DNA of 64,000 bases from Cynocephalus volans (Eukaryota > Chordata > Mammalia > Dermoptera > Cynocephalidae): positions 85,233,624 through 85,297,623 of the forward strand of contig NC_084478.1 in the NCBI RefSeq assembly GCF_027409185.1, given 5' to 3'. How positions within the stretch are numbered: position 1 is the stretch's first letter; every line of letters begins with the position of its first letter. Of the stretch, positions 34,882 to 48,174 are shown one piece after another. Position numbers and translations under genes: made by a program. The notes beneath the pieces were generated by a model, which worked only from the letters and a program-made list of their open reading frames with translations, was not told the DNA's origin and did no database searches.

Positions 34882-37189
34882 CTATTTAGAGGGGTTGAAA
34901 TAATAATTAGTTTTTCCCCTCTGGATCATACTCATATCTCCATAGTTCTATGCTCAAGTGCTAGACTATAAACTAGAAACTGACTGCTATACATATTTCT
35001 GATACATATGATAAATTACCTAGAAAACAGCCACAAAACATGCAACACCAGTAAGAACTTCATGTTTACATACAGTACGTTTTAGGGATTCAATTTTTTC
35101 TTTTTTAATTACCACCTTCAACTTTCAAGGTCTTTTTCCCCCCAACTTAAAAAGTTTATTTTTTCATATGCATTTTGTTTTATGCTTAATTCTGAGTTGC
35201 TAAATGCTAACATAAGTCTGCTTAAGCTAATGATTACATTGGACACCTGTACCAAAAATCATGGCTACGCTGGTTTATACATAATAAACAACTTTATCTT
35301 CACAATCACTTTAGCTACCAACTACTATACTAACAAAAAAACTCCTAAATCTAAACAGTTACAGGATGGTTTAATTGGCACTTATAAGTCCTTATATTTC
35401 AACTGCAGGAGAGTCAAATATAAATTATACTATAAGGTCACATGGGTCAAATTTAAACAGATACACACTTTTCAGTTTATTATCATAGTGTCTCTTTAAC
35501 ACTACTGCTTTGTATAATTAACTGTGAGAGTGACACACAAAGAGAGTTGGGGGGGTGTTAAACTGAATCACAAATCTGTTATTTTTGCTAATAAAAATTT
35601 TAAAATATTCACAAGTTGTTCATTAACAAATCACATATGAAAACCTGGATATACAAAAGCCAAATTAATTCACTTTACAAAAGGATTTTCCATAGCTTTT
35701 AACAAGTTCCCCTGGACTACACTTTCTAAATTGAATGTGAATTTAGTGAAGAAATATAATTACTGATCAAATGAAGGTAGGAAGAGGTATATAGCACATT
35801 AAATTCAAATTTAATCTGCATCTAGTAATGCTTAATGCATCAAGTTTAACATAGACAAAGTCTACACTTGAAAAGAATTGTCTGTATATATGCAACCATA
35901 CCTAGAGTACGAGACCCCAAAAATGGTAGGAACTCAAATGTTTGCTAAAAAACTCAAGATAAAAAATTCAAATCATGAGGTTCTAAGTTTTTTTCTGTAC
36001 AATAGTAAATGCTGATGATAATTCTAAATATTGTTATTTAATATCATGTAAATACCTTTTTATCTTGCTACCCCAATAAACATTTGAAACAATTCCTTTC
36101 ATGAAGGAAAAGGAGTTGATTTTCTTAATAGATACAGCTGCACTTGAGATTTCATAATTCATTTTGACATGTAGTATGTGTTATTTCCTTTGTTGAAAAT
36201 AAAAAACATTAAAGACCACACAAACTAGAGGGCTCAAGGAAGTCTACTGGTAGAATACATAGATGCTAACAGGTTTCATTCCTTTGAATAGGTAATTAAA
36301 TACTTCTCTCTTACATCAGTGTAAAAAAAATGCCATCAAAGCTCACTCCTCCGGCCTATGCCACATAGAATAGGTTTATCATTACCAGATCAGTCTCCAA
36401 AGTCCAGAGTTAACGACCAGGCAGGCAGGGAGATGGGCCATTCTGCATTATTTCATTCTACTAAAAGGTAATGTTTCCTTAGTTGTGTGACTACTATGCC
36501 ACCCGTCTCCCCAAGCATGACTCAAGAGAGAGAGGAATAATAATAAAACCAGAAAACACTGACTAAAATTTTTAGCAAGTGACCATGTCAAATATAATTA
36601 GAAAAGTCACCTATTCTATAATACACCAAATAAATTATAAGGTTAAAATGTTCTATAGATAATCCCTCATTTTACTTCTGTCTGGCAATAAGTGATGATC
36701 TTAATCTTAGTCAATATCAGTTTATTTCTCTAACAAAAGCAACCTAAGGGAAAGACCAAGACAACTGTGTACTAGGAAGTAGATTCATTCTCAGCTCTGC
36801 TACTGATTCTTTCTATAACACCGGATAATAACTTAGTTTAGCTATAAACTGTAAGTTAAATAAAGATGAAATATTCCCCACTCACATGTGTAACTGGATG
36901 ATGTGAGAACAGCAGGAATAAATGAAAACACCCACTTTTCTGGGAATAAACTCTATGCCAATTAAGTGTAGTGCTCATTTCTCAACACACAATTTATATT
37001 TTTTTCAATTACTTTTTTTTATGATGGGAGGGGAAGCGTTTCCAGAAATGCATATATGCATGCGCACACACACACACAGACACAAACTCATATATATCCT
37101 CTAAAAAAATGTTTGGGATTATCAGGAAGCTTTATCAAGTCAGACCTTAACATCCTACAGTTTCAAAGTCCAAACTTGTCATCTTGGAA

Positions 37190-37320
37190 TTAGCAGAAAT
37201 TGAGGACCAGAGAGGCAAAGTAACTTTCTCCAACTACACAGCTAAGGACTAGCTGGCACTAGAAACTAAAATTTCCTGACTCCTATCCAGTGATTATTCT
37301 ATCACACTACAAAGAACGTC
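37190..37320 (+). repeat. MIR-like relic
   Basis: gaccagagaggcaaagtaac, acacagctaaggactagctg and atttcctgactcctatccag follow MIR order. Confidence 0.55.
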
Positions 37321-40300
37321 TGTTTTCTTGAGGCATGGTTTCTCCATTTCCCAGATCTTTTCTCTTCAATAAAAAAGATAATCTCCTGAAAGTTTCCAGG
37401 GGAGGGGGAAACCTAAATTGATTTTTTTTTTCACTTTTAACACTTTTGTACTTTTTGAAGTTTTTTTTAAACAAGCATATGTTAATTTAATAAAAGAAAA
37501 TATAAAACCTAAAACAAAGACAGTTCTCAGAGACAAACTTATGAAAGGCTAGTTCATGCTTATATTAAACCTGACATGCACTATTTTACCATTTTCATCT
37601 TCATGAGATATTCATTTTAGGAAACCCCATTTCTAAAACCCTTTAATGTCTCCTCCCCACCAATTCCAGATTTAAGATCTGTCCTATCAAGTCTAATATA
37701 ATCTCCTAATTAAGGTCAGTTTATGGTGGAGGTTCAGCCTCTGCCCATGCAATAACTTTCCTTTTGACCGATGGTCGACTGAAATGCTAATAAGTCACAG
37801 AAAAAGTGCATGTGATTTCACTTTCTATCATTAACAAGTTTTGGACCCTTTTCCTAAAACATTACCTCCCTCCTTCTATCAAACCAAAAAACTGTCCATA
37901 TTGCTTCTACTGGCTACTACAACTCCCTCCTTTCAAAAAACAAAAATTAATGAAAACAATACTAATATCCAATTCCAAAACCCAGAGATAACTACCAGTA
38001 ACATTTGTTATATATTTCTCCACACATTTACACACACTTACATACACACACTGCGTTGCATAAATACAGAATTGGAATATACAGTTTTGAAATCTACTTT
38101 TCTCCCTAAATATCTTTCCATAGATATCATTTTACATCAAATACAAACCTTCATTGTTTTTAATGGCTGCGCAGTGCTTATACTATATAGATACACTTTT
38201 ATCATCTATTTAATCATTCCCTTAACAGTTTAAGACATTAGACTGCTTCCAGTTTTTAATTATTACCAAATCCACAATGAAATGGGTTAATGAATAAATT
38301 TTAATGTATTTCAATCACTTGTTCATACAGTGATTATGGTGTTAATACTCAAGGACTTAGGCAAATATGCTTGCCATAATGCTCACATTAACAAAGAAAA
38401 GACAGTCAGTGCAAGGAAGTTAACTGACTTTTTTTTTAAATAGAAACTCATTTACACAGTTCATAAGCCGGAAGGCAGAAATCTTTCTTCCAGAGTGCTG
38501 TCTAGACACAAATAAGAGAAAAAAAGATACAGGATATCTGATACAAACTGTTTCTATATCATCCCTTTTAAATTAATTGCAGCTTACTATCTATACATGA
38601 AACAAATGATGAGATTAAGAGGACAAAAAAGTATTTGTAATAGGATCCTCACATCATTTCTTTGTGAAAACAGTTTTGCAAAGTACAGAGCAAGTTATAA
38701 ATGTTAATAAAGAAAATTTTCATCCCAATATACAATACAATTGGTGGAGAGGTTTTTTCCCCTGTCAAAGCATGCATTTATACTAGTTGCTATAGTAACA
38801 CTATTATTGAAAACAATACTGGAACAGAATCTATAATCACTAGGCCAACGGTCATCAAAATGAGGTTTAAATTACATCCAAATGTGTACCTTTTCTTTGT
38901 CTAAATTTTATTTTTCCTTAAATAAGTGAAAAAAACTTACAAGCTTGGAAAAACATGGTCTATATTCTAGCTAATGACCTAAATTAGTTTAAGCTTTAAA
39001 AATGACTGGTTCAATTAATAAAACAAAGTTAATGATAAATTTAAATTTTAAATTAATTTATTTAGAAATTTAAAGTGTTTGGCAAGCTGACAAAAATTCC
39101 CACCTAATTAATTCTGAAATTCAACCTTGAAAATAACATTTTTGAAAAGTAATCAAGGTTTTGCCTAGGGGTAGGGAAGGGAGTTTGCCATGTTTCACAA
39201 ATACTTTGCTTGCCATCACTTTGAGTTTTATAATATCTGGAAATAAAATGTCACACTAGAATACTTAACTGCCACATGACCCACTCAAAAAGCTATGGAA
39301 AAATTCCTTTTATTACCTAAATAAGTCTAGGTTCTTAGTAAAGAAATTTAACATTCCCAGTCAAAAAGCTTCTACTTTCAAATTTGAAGTTGGTTTCTTC
39401 CCAAACTACACTGGAAAAAACTGCAGTGTAGTTGATGTAACAAGCGAGCTTACTGAATGAAATTCACATAATGCCTCCTATCAGATTTGTGGGTCAAGAA
39501 CACACAACCTTTGCCAAAGAGCATTTGTAAATATATCCATATTCTGAAATTGTTGGTATGAATAAGGTAGTGACAACTACAGTACCTGTCACTTTCAACG
39601 AAAGAAAAGGCAGGCCTGACAAACCGACTTTGCTGGAGGGTAAAGGCCTCCTTTGATAAGAATGTTTTCTCCTTAACATCTAAAAAACTAGATACTATAG
39701 TCAGCATTTAACCTTTAGAAATTAGTTATCCATTACAATCACGCATGCCATTGTGCAGTAGAGAGCTATTGTTCTAGATTTGATATTACTGTAGTGACTT
39801 TCTAGAGGTTGCAGCTTTCCAAGTAGAGTCTGAATTGGAACTCAATTCTCCTATACAATCTGGAGTTCACATTATCGCTTTAATTCACAAACACTGTTAC
39901 ATCCTCTAATTCAACTATAGGTGTGCTGTAAAAAAAGGAAACAAATGACATATGAAACAAATGAAAGCAGCTATTTAGCAGTTTAAATTGTATCTTAAAG
40001 ACAACATTAAAAGATAAGCAGTAAAATGATATAAATAAGGTCATCTAGTAATTCTTATACTCAACAAATCTCTCTTGCAATTTATATGTCTTTAAGGGCC
40101 CATAGTAATAAATCTGCCTTATAAATGTTGATGTTTCCAATGGCAATTATTTATAAAATAGCTTGTCAGAGTTAGGGAGGTTACTATATAGGGGCATCAT
40201 TGACATCATGGTCTCTGTAACCCAAATATTTTCCCCAAAAGACTTGGTGACTTTGGCTTAATAGCTTTTCTTGTGTTATATGGTGATACAATAAAAATAA

Positions 40301-40443
40301 GACACAAGCAGCACTATAAACAAAGCATGGTCAGTCTATTAACAAGTATTTACTGTATAGTTTGTGGAGGGACACTAGAATCACCCCTTCACTTCTTAAA
40401 ATTACTACAGAGGTATCAGTTGGCTATAAGGTAGAAAATAAAT

Positions 40444-40544
40444 GGGCTGGCCGGTTAGCTCAGTTGGTTAGAGTGTGGTGCTGATAACACCAAGGTCCAG
40501 GGTTCGATCCCTGTACCAACCAGCCACCAAATAAATAAATAAAC
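40444..40544 (+). mobile_element. CYN SINE, monomer, very tRNA-like
   Basis: Best preserved tRNA-Ile-like unit in the window: A-box tagctcagttgg (40456-40467), anticodon region ctgataacac, B-box ggttcgatcc (40501-40510), then an accaaataaataaat tail in place of a tRNA 3' end. Confidence 0.88.
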
Positions 40545-40919
40545 AAAGTTGCCTATATTATTTAAGGGGGGAAAAAACCTTTGAATGTTGGAAAGGGTAA
40601 TGGTTTTTAGTCAACTGCATGATAACTTCATTGGAAGTGATTATCAATATCTAATAATTAAATATTATCATACTCCCTCCTGATTATAGTAGAGGAGTTC
40701 AAACCTCAAATACCTGTCTCTTCTGCAGCCTAGCTGAGATTTTTCTCTAGGCCCTACGTGTTTTTAGTCTTCTACTCATCTGTCATATGTCAAGCTTAAT
40801 CTTCTCCTGAAGATCAGAACCTCATATGACTCCTCTGAATTTCCAAAAATTTAAGTCCATACTAGTTTCAGAGAAATGAACCTAGTATAATGGCAATATT
40901 AATAAAAATGATGGAAACA

Positions 40920-41120
40920 AAACCAGCAGCTGACATCTGAGCACTTACTATGTGCTAGGCAGTGTGCTTTATATGAATTATTTCCTCTATGAGGGAGGTA
41001 CTACATTACCTTATTTTCTTGAGAGAAGTGAGGCTTAGAAAGCTTATGTGGCTTGACTAAGATTACACCCTAAAAAGGGTGGTTGGCAGGTTACCTGGGA
41101 GAGGGACAGGACTTAAACCA
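40920..41120 (+). repeat. MIR SINE relic
   Basis: tgagcacttactatgtgcta, ggcagtgtgctttatatgaa, gtgaggcttagaaagcttat, gactaagattacaccc: MIR order. Confidence 0.6.
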
Positions 41121-42574
41121 ATTACTCTTTTTACTTGGCACCAACCATCCCAGCAAACACTGAATAGGAGACTTTTATAACCTACAAAGAAATATAATTA
41201 AAATAATTCCTCTGGAGCTGGTTATGTTTCCTGGCAGTCTATTCTTATTTACACGAACAATAATCATTTTTATACTAGTAAATACAAACATAAAAACAAT
41301 ATTGGAACTTATTTTATTAAACAAAAAAATATTAAATGTGATAAAAGAAGTGGAGAAATAGCAGACAATAACATTAAACTTCATACATGTTTCACTTATG
41401 AGCATGGCTTCTTAGAGGTATATACACATCAACAAAAATTAGGTTCATGTGCCACCATGTAGTTCATAAGCCATAGGTTATTATCACTTGCTGTATAATT
41501 AAATGGGTGCTTTTAAACCTTTATTCTCAAAAGTAAATGTATTCAAGTTCAGAGAAAGTTCCTGAAATAGGTTGATTAACTATTTCATACTTCACATCAA
41601 ATTACCTTAATGGAGTATATTTCACTCTAGTGTTAAGAATGAATAAGATAAAACCTTATATTACCATATGCTGGATGATAAAACTGCACAATAACATAAC
41701 TGTTCAGTAAACTATGCTTTGAGGCATTAAAGCTTGAATAAAGGACAAAGACAAGGGTAGAAAACTGTACACAAAATCAGGGTGGAGAAAGCAAACCTAA
41801 AGCCTCACTTAGGGTACTTTAGTTTGAATCCCCATTTTATTCTCCCTATAATTACCAACAAGCAGTCCACATTTTAAAAAGACACAAGTAGTACAGTGCT
41901 GAAAAAAGGAAGTGCAAAAAAAGGTCTATGTCAGTTTTAATGGATTTTGTTTTCCTAATAAAGGGTACAGAGCTGAAGCTGTGTACACTGTACTTAAGAG
42001 GAATAAAACATCCACTTAAGCATGTTATGAAACATGACCTTAACCAAGATTTTCATCTCTGATTTCTAAGTTTATTACAAGAAAAGGTACTTTCCCTAAC
42101 ATAATTTACATAAATGTTAACAGAAGTTAGATATTCCTTTAATATTTAAAAAACAAACGGTTAAGAATCAGTCAACAAATCTATATCATTAAAAACTTTT
42201 GTTAAACTATCGGTTTGGGTCACACAGCAGTTTCGAAATGGCTGAAGAACATTACCTGAACAATTAAAGACATGCACAGACACTTGGCAAACATGATTCA
42301 AGAGAAGGCCATTATATTTCAAAGAGGGAAAGGCAGCAGCAAAAACTACAGTAAAAATCCAATGGGGGACTTAAGAAAATGTTAAGTAATGGGGGATGGG
42401 GGGAAGGGAGTGAATGAAACTAAGATGGCAGATTCAGTATAGAACTAAAGACACAAATTAAATCTCCAAATCTCTTCCTTTCACAAATCCACACAGACCA
42501 ACCACTCTTATTTCAATTTTACTGCTTGCAAAGTAAGTCTAATTCTAACACTGCTTTTCAATGATATATAAATC

Positions 42575-42808
42575 ATTCAGGATTGCAAATAAACAATGTA
42601 ATGCTACACCTCAAAGAACTAGAAAAACAAGAACAATCCAATACCAAAGTTAGCAGATGGAACGAAATAATTAAGATTAAAGCAGAACTAAATGAAAGAG
42701 AGACCCAAAAAACGATACAAAAGATCAATGAAACAAAAAGTTTGTTTTTTGAGAAGATAAACGAAATAGCGAAGCCATTAGCTAGGCTAACTGAAAAAGA
42801 AAGAGAGA
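42575..42808 (+). mobile_element. Older L1 (outer), 5' piece of ORF2
   Basis: Reads ORF2 between the endonuclease and reverse-transcriptase domains: [19 protein letters not shown], then [18 protein letters not shown]. The frame breaks at 42809 where the younger L1 enters and resumes at 45325. The element is 5' truncated near 42575. Confidence 0.88.
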
Positions 42809-43186
42809 GTTTCAAGATGGCGGTGGCTGCGGCGGCTGGCGCGGAGTAGCTGAGGTGGAAAAAGCAGCCACTGAGCCTCAGGCAGCCGGGAAACTTGTGG
42901 ACCTTCCTCTCGCCATCTCTTAACGGAGGACTGCAGCTGCTGGCCGGTCCTGGGGGCTGAATGCCACTTTGCCCCCAGCAGGAGAGGCTGCCTCATTTAC
43001 AGGCAACAGCTTTGAAGTGTGGAGCAGGAAAAGAACTGTTTCTTAGCTGCAAAAGCGAGTCTCGAAACAGGGAACACGGCGCCAGGGCTGCTGTGGATGC
43101 AGCCAGGACCCCGTTTGCAGTGTCCCTGTTTGCAGATGACATGATCCTATATATCGGTACAACATAAAACCTCTACAAAAAAACTG

Positions 43187-44599
43187 TTGGAATTGATAAA
43201 TGATTTCAGCACAGTAGCAGGATACAAAATCAACACACAAAAATCAGTAGCATTTCTTTTCTCCAATAGTGAACATGCAGAAGGAGAAATCAAGAAAGCC
43301 TGCCCATTTACAATAGCCACCAAAAAAATAAAATACTTTGGAATTGAGTTAACCAAGGAGGTGAAAAATCTCTATAATGAGAACTACAAACCACTGCTGA
43401 GAGAAATTAGAGAGGATACAAAGAGATGGAAAGATGTTCCATGCTCTTGGATTGGAAGAATCAACATAGTGAAAATGTCCATACTACCCAAAGTGATATA
43501 CAAATTCAATGCAATCCCCATCAAAATTCCAAAGACATTTTTCTCAGAAATGGAAAAAACTATTCAGACATTTATATGGAACAATAAAAGACCACGCATA
43601 GCCAAAGCAATGCTGAGCACAAAAAATAAAGCTGGAGGCATAACACTACCTGACTTTAAGCTATACTACAAAGCTATAATAACCAAAACAGTATGGTACT
43701 GGCATAAAAACAGACACACTGACCAATGGAATAGAATAGAGAATCCAGAAATCAACCCACACACTTACTGCCATCTGATCTTTGACAAAGGCACCAAGCC
43801 TATTCACTGGGGAAGGGACTGCCTCTTCAGCAAATGGTGCTGGGATAACTGGATATCCATATGCAGGAGAATGAAACTAGATCCATACCTCTCACCGTAT
43901 ACTAAAATCAACTCAAAATGGATTAAGAATTTAAATATACACCCTGAAACATTAAAACTTCTTAAAGAAAACATAGGAGAAACACTTCAGGAAATAGGAC
44001 TGGGCACAGACTTTATGAATACGACCCCAAAAGCACGGGCAACCAAAGGAAAAATAAACAAATGGGATTATATCAAACGAAAAAGCTTCTGCACAGCAAA
44101 AGAAACAATTAACAGAGTTAAAAGACAACCAACAGAGTGGGAGAAAATATTTGCAAAATATACATCTGACAAAGGATTAATATCCAGAATATATAAGGAA
44201 CTCAAACAACTTTACAAGAAGAAAACAAGCAACCCAATTAAAAAATGGGCAAAAGAGCTAAGTAGGCATTTCTGTAAGGAAGATATACAAATGGCCAACA
44301 GACATATGAAAAAATGCTCAACATCACTCAGCATCCAGGAAATGCAAATCAAAACCACATTGAGATACCATCTAACCCCAGTTAGGATGGCTAAAATCCA
44401 AAAGACTCTGAACGATAAATGCTGGCGAGGCTGCGGAGAAAAAGGAACTCTCATACATTGTTGGTGGGACTGCAAAATGGTGCAGCCTCTATGGAAAATG
44501 GTATGGAGGTTCCTCAAACAATTGCAGATAGATCTACCATACCACCCAGCTATCCCACTGTTGGGAATATACCCAGAGGAATGGAAATCATCACGTTGA
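43187..44599 (+). pseudogene. L1 ORF2 C-terminal part, 470 codons open
   Basis: From the RT thumb region ([19 protein letters not shown]) through [38 protein letters not shown] and [19 protein letters not shown] to the C-terminal cysteine motif [18 protein letters not shown]. It lacks the endonuclease and most of the polymerase, so it cannot retrotranspose. One stop (TGA, 44597-44599) separates it from the last 80 residues (44618-44860), which are in the same frame. The first codon of the open stretch is TTG, not a start. So little damage marks a young insertion. It lies antisense to ATRX inside an intron. Confidence 0.9.
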
Positions 44600-44874
44600 A
44601 GGTATACCTGTTCCCCAATGTTTATCGCAGCACTCTTTACAATAGCCAAGAGTTGGAACCAGCCCAAATGCCCATCATCAGATGAGTGGATATGGAAAAT
44701 GTGGTACATCTACACAATGGAATACTACTCAGCTATAAAAACAAATGAAATACTGCCATTTGCAACAACATGGATGGACCTTGAGAGAATTATATTAAGT
44801 GAAACAAGTCAGGCACAGAAAGAGAAATACCACATGTTCTCACTTATTGGTGGGAGCTAAAAATTAATATATAA

Positions 44875-44878
<4 letters not shown>

Positions 44879-44955
<77 letters not shown>
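44879..44955. repeat. (CA)n microsatellite, about 38 units
   Basis: Uninterrupted CA repeat in the 3'UTR of the younger L1. Likely polymorphic. Confidence 0.97.
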
Positions 44956-44957
<2 letters not shown>

Positions 44958-44997
44958 GGGGGGGTGGGGGGCGAAGATATAACAACCACAATTATTT

Positions 44998-45155
44998 TTT
45001 TTTATTTTTATTTTTATTTTTTTTTTTGTCCTTTTCGTGACCGGCACTCAGCCAGTGAATGCACCGGCCAGTCCTATATAGGATCCGAACCCGCGGCGGG
45101 AGTGTTGCAGCGCTCCCAGCGCCGCACTCTACCAAGTGCGCCACGGGCTCGGCCC
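44998..45155 (-). mobile_element. CYN SINE, GC-rich type, in the L1 3'UTR
   Basis: T-rich tail, gtccttttcgtgaccggcac... to cgccacgggctcggccc. Perfect 17-bp TSD aacaaccacaattattt (44981-44997 and 45156-45172). It postdates the young L1. Confidence 0.93.
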
Positions 45156-47063
45156 AACAACCACAATTATTTGAAGTTGATACGACAAGCAAACAGAAAG
45201 GACATTGTTGGGGGGGAGGGGGGGAGGGAGAAGGGAGGGAGGTTTTGGTGATGGGGAGCAATAATCAGCTACAATGTATATCGACAAAATAAAATTTAAA
45301 AAAAAAAAAAGAAAGAAAGAGAGAAGACACAAATAAATATCTGAAATGAAAAAGGAGACATTACAATGAATACCACAGAAATACAAAAATCATTAGAGAC
45401 TATTATAAACAACTACATGCCAACAAATTGGAAAACCTGTAGGAAATGGACAAATTTCTGGACTCACACAAATTATCAAGACTGAACCAAGAAGACATAG
45501 AAAACCTGAAGAGACCAATAATAAGCAAAGGGATTGAAGCTGTAATCAGCAGTCTCCCAACAAAGAAAAGCCCAGGACTGGATGGCTTTACTGCCAAATT
45601 CTACCAAACCTTTAAGGAGGAATTAACACCAATTCTTTTCAAACTATTCCAAAAAATGAAACAGAGGCCATTCTCCCAAATACATTCTATGAAACACACA
45701 TTACCCTGATACCAAAACCAGACAAAGACACAACAAAAAAAGAAAACTATAGGCCAACATCTTTGATGAATACAGATGCAAATATCCTCAATAAAATATT
45801 AGCTAACCAAATACAACAACACATCCAAAAAATTATACACCACGATCAAGTGGGATTCATCCCAGGGATGCAAGGATAGTTCAACATATGGAAGTCAATA
45901 AATGTGATACACCACATTAACAAAATCAAAGCCAAAAACCATATGATTATATCCATAGACACTAAAAAAGCATTTGACAAAATTCAACATCCCTTCATGA
46001 TAAAGACTCTCAGCAAATTAGGTATAGAAGGAAATATCTCAACACAATAAAACCCATATATGACAAACCAACTGCCATTATCATCTTGAATGAAAAAGTT
46101 GAAAGCTTTTCCCTTAAAAACAAGAACAAAACAAGGATGCCCACTCTCACCAATCCTATTTAACATAGTATTGGAAGTACTAGCCAGAGCAATCAGGGAA
46201 GAGAAAGAAATAAAGGGCATCCAGATGGGAAAAGATGAGGTCATATTGGCCCTGTTTGCAGATGACATGATCCTATACAGAGAAGCCTAGACACTCTACA
46301 AAAAAACCTCTTAGAGTTGATAAACAATTTCAGCACAGTTGCAGGATAAAAAATTAACACACAAAACTCAGTAGGATTTTTATACTCCAACAATAAACTA
46401 GCAGAAAGAAAAAGAAATCAAGAAAGCTAGCCCATTTACAATAGCCACCAAAACATAAAATACCTAGGAATCAATTTAACCAAGGATGTGAAAGATCTCT
46501 ACAATGAGAAATACAAATCACTGTTGAAAGAAATTAAACAAGATACAAGAAGATGGAAAGATATTCCATGCTCTTTGACTGGAAGAATCAACAGTGTGAA
46601 AATGTCCATACTACCCAAAGCAAGCTACAGATTCAATGCAATCCCCATCAAAATACCAATGACATTCTTCACAGAAATAAAAAAACAATCCTAACATTCA
46701 TATGGAACAACAAAAGACCCCAAATAGCCAAAGCAATCCTGAGCAAAAAAAAATAAAGCCTGAGGCATAGCACTACCTGACTTCAAATTATACTACAAAG
46801 CTATAGTAACTAAAACAGCATGGTACTGGCATAAAAACATACACACAGACCAATGGAACAGAACTGAGAACCCAGAAACCAGCCCATATACCTACAGCCA
46901 ATGGATCTTCAACAAAGGTACCAAGAACATATACTGAGAAAAAGACTTCCTCTTTGATAAATATTGCTGGGAAATTTGGACATCCATATGTAGAAGAATG
47001 AAACTAGACCCATACCTCTTGTCATACCAAATCAACTCAAAATGGATTAAAGAATTAAATATA

Positions 47064-47195
47064 GGGCCGAGCCCGTGGCGCACTCGGGAGAGTGTGGTGC
47101 TGGGAGCGCGGTGATGCTCCCGCCGCGGGTTCGGATCCTATATGGGAATGGCCGGTGCACTCACTGGCTGAGTGCAGGTCACGAAAAAGACAAAA
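47064..47195 (+). mobile_element. CYN SINE, GC-rich type, with tail turned microsatellite
   Basis: gggccgagcccgtggcgcac... to gtcacgaaaaagacaaaat, then the CATA/CA array. Short flanks attaaata/ataaata fit a TSD. Confidence 0.88.
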
Positions 47196-47224
47196 TACAT
47201 ACATACACACATACATACATACAT

Positions 47225-47261
<37 letters not shown>

Positions 47262-47340
47262 TACACACATACACACACACACACACATACACACACACAT
47301 ACACACACACACACACACACACATACATACATACATAAAT
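47196..47340. repeat. (CATA)n/(CA)n compound microsatellite
   Basis: Alternating acat and ac runs with breaks. Grown from the A tail of the preceding SINE. Open frames across it encode only HTYIH/CVCV-type repeats and are not genes. Confidence 0.95.
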
Positions 47341-47502
47341 ATATGTGCTGAAACTATAAAACTCATAAAAGAAAACATAGGGAAACAATTCAGGAAGTAG
47401 GACTGGGAATAGACTTTATGAATATGACCCCAAAAGCACAGGCAACAAAAGGAAAAATAAACAAATGGGATTATATCAAACTAAAAAGCTTCTGCACAGC
47501 AA

Positions 47503-47540
47503 AAAAAAAAGAAAAAGAAAAAGAAAAAGAAAAAGAAAAA
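47503..47540. repeat. (GAAAAA)n simple repeat at an L1 deletion point
   Basis: Four to five gaaaaa units between L1 ORF2 blocks that are normally about 1 kb apart. Confidence 0.85.
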
Positions 47541-48174
47541 ATTATGTTAAGAGAAATAAGCGAGGCACAGAAAGAGAAATACCACATGTCCTTATTTTTA
47601 CATGGGAGCTAATAAAAAGTAAATAGATACATAAAGAAAAAAAGATACAACAATCACAATAATATGTTGAACTTTTTAAGAGAAGGGAATAGAACCAAGG
47701 CTGCTGGGGATGGGAAAGGGAGGGATTGGCACAGGGCTATGAAAATCAATTACATCGTACAATGAGGTATAGACTAATCATCTTAATTTAAACATGAGAT
47801 ATTGCACACTGGTATTGATATTCAATGCTGTACCACACAGATATGTAAAAACAATTATGCTCCAATTAAAAAAAAAATGTAAACAGATTTCCTGCAACCA
47901 GAAACTCACCATATAATGAATAAATTCAAAGTAATTTTTTAAATTAAAAAAAAAATTATTAGCATATTCATTGTCACAAATTGTAATTATTCTTTATGCC
48001 CTTTACCTGACCAATCACTTCCCAACCCCCCTCCATCCCTCCTTCATCCCTAGTATACTTAGGTTTGTTCTCTCCTTTTGAAAGTTCAACATATTGTGGT
48101 CTCTTTCTCTCTCTTTTTCTCTCGCTCTCTTGCTTTTGCTCTCACTCTCTCTCTTACTATCTTTCTTTCTTAGC

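Larger units (their letters stand above)
42809..45311 (+). mobile_element. Younger L1 with 5'UTR joined to mid-ORF2, nested in an older L1
   Basis: Starts gtttcaagatggcggtggct, with a YY1-like AAGATGGCGG near its 5' end as in full-length L1s. About 310 bp of GC-rich 5'UTR (to roughly 43120) is followed directly by ORF2 at the catalytic FADD (tttgcagatgac, 43131). ORF1 and the endonuclease and front RT parts are absent. ORF2 is then open from 43121 region to a single TGA at 44597, and stays in the same frame to SLIGGS at 44860. 3'UTR holds a CA repeat and a CYN SINE, and ends in a poly-A at 45311. TSD aaagaaagagaga (42796-42808 and 45312-45324). Confidence 0.9.
45312..47875 (+). mobile_element. 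Older L1 (outer), 3' piece of ORF2 and tail
   Basis: Resumes ORF2 after the nested L1: [17 protein letters not shown], then [21 protein letters not shown] words [19 protein letters not shown] and [13 protein letters not shown] at 46130-46288. Frames shift several times. At 47500-47530 a (GAAAAA)n run replaces the C-terminal ORF2 block from KSFCTAK to the last 30 residues. Ends near 47875 in an A run. Also carries the SINE and microsatellite at 47064-47340. Confidence 0.85.

Noticed and set aside
37806..38233. 130-codon open frame in the large ATRX intron
   Set aside because: AT-rich, low-complexity translation (Thr/His/Ile runs from cacacac tracts); no homology recognised.
40456..40520. tRNA-Ile gene
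   Set aside because: It has an A-rich tail and dozens of relatives in the window; it is a SINE monomer, not a tRNA gene.
43187..44599. 470-codon open frame as a host gene
   Set aside because: It is L1 ORF2 C-terminal sequence, begins at TTG, and lacks the catalytic front half.
47196..47340. CRISPR-like array
   Set aside because: Simple dinucleotide and tetranucleotide repeats without spacers, in a mammalian intron.
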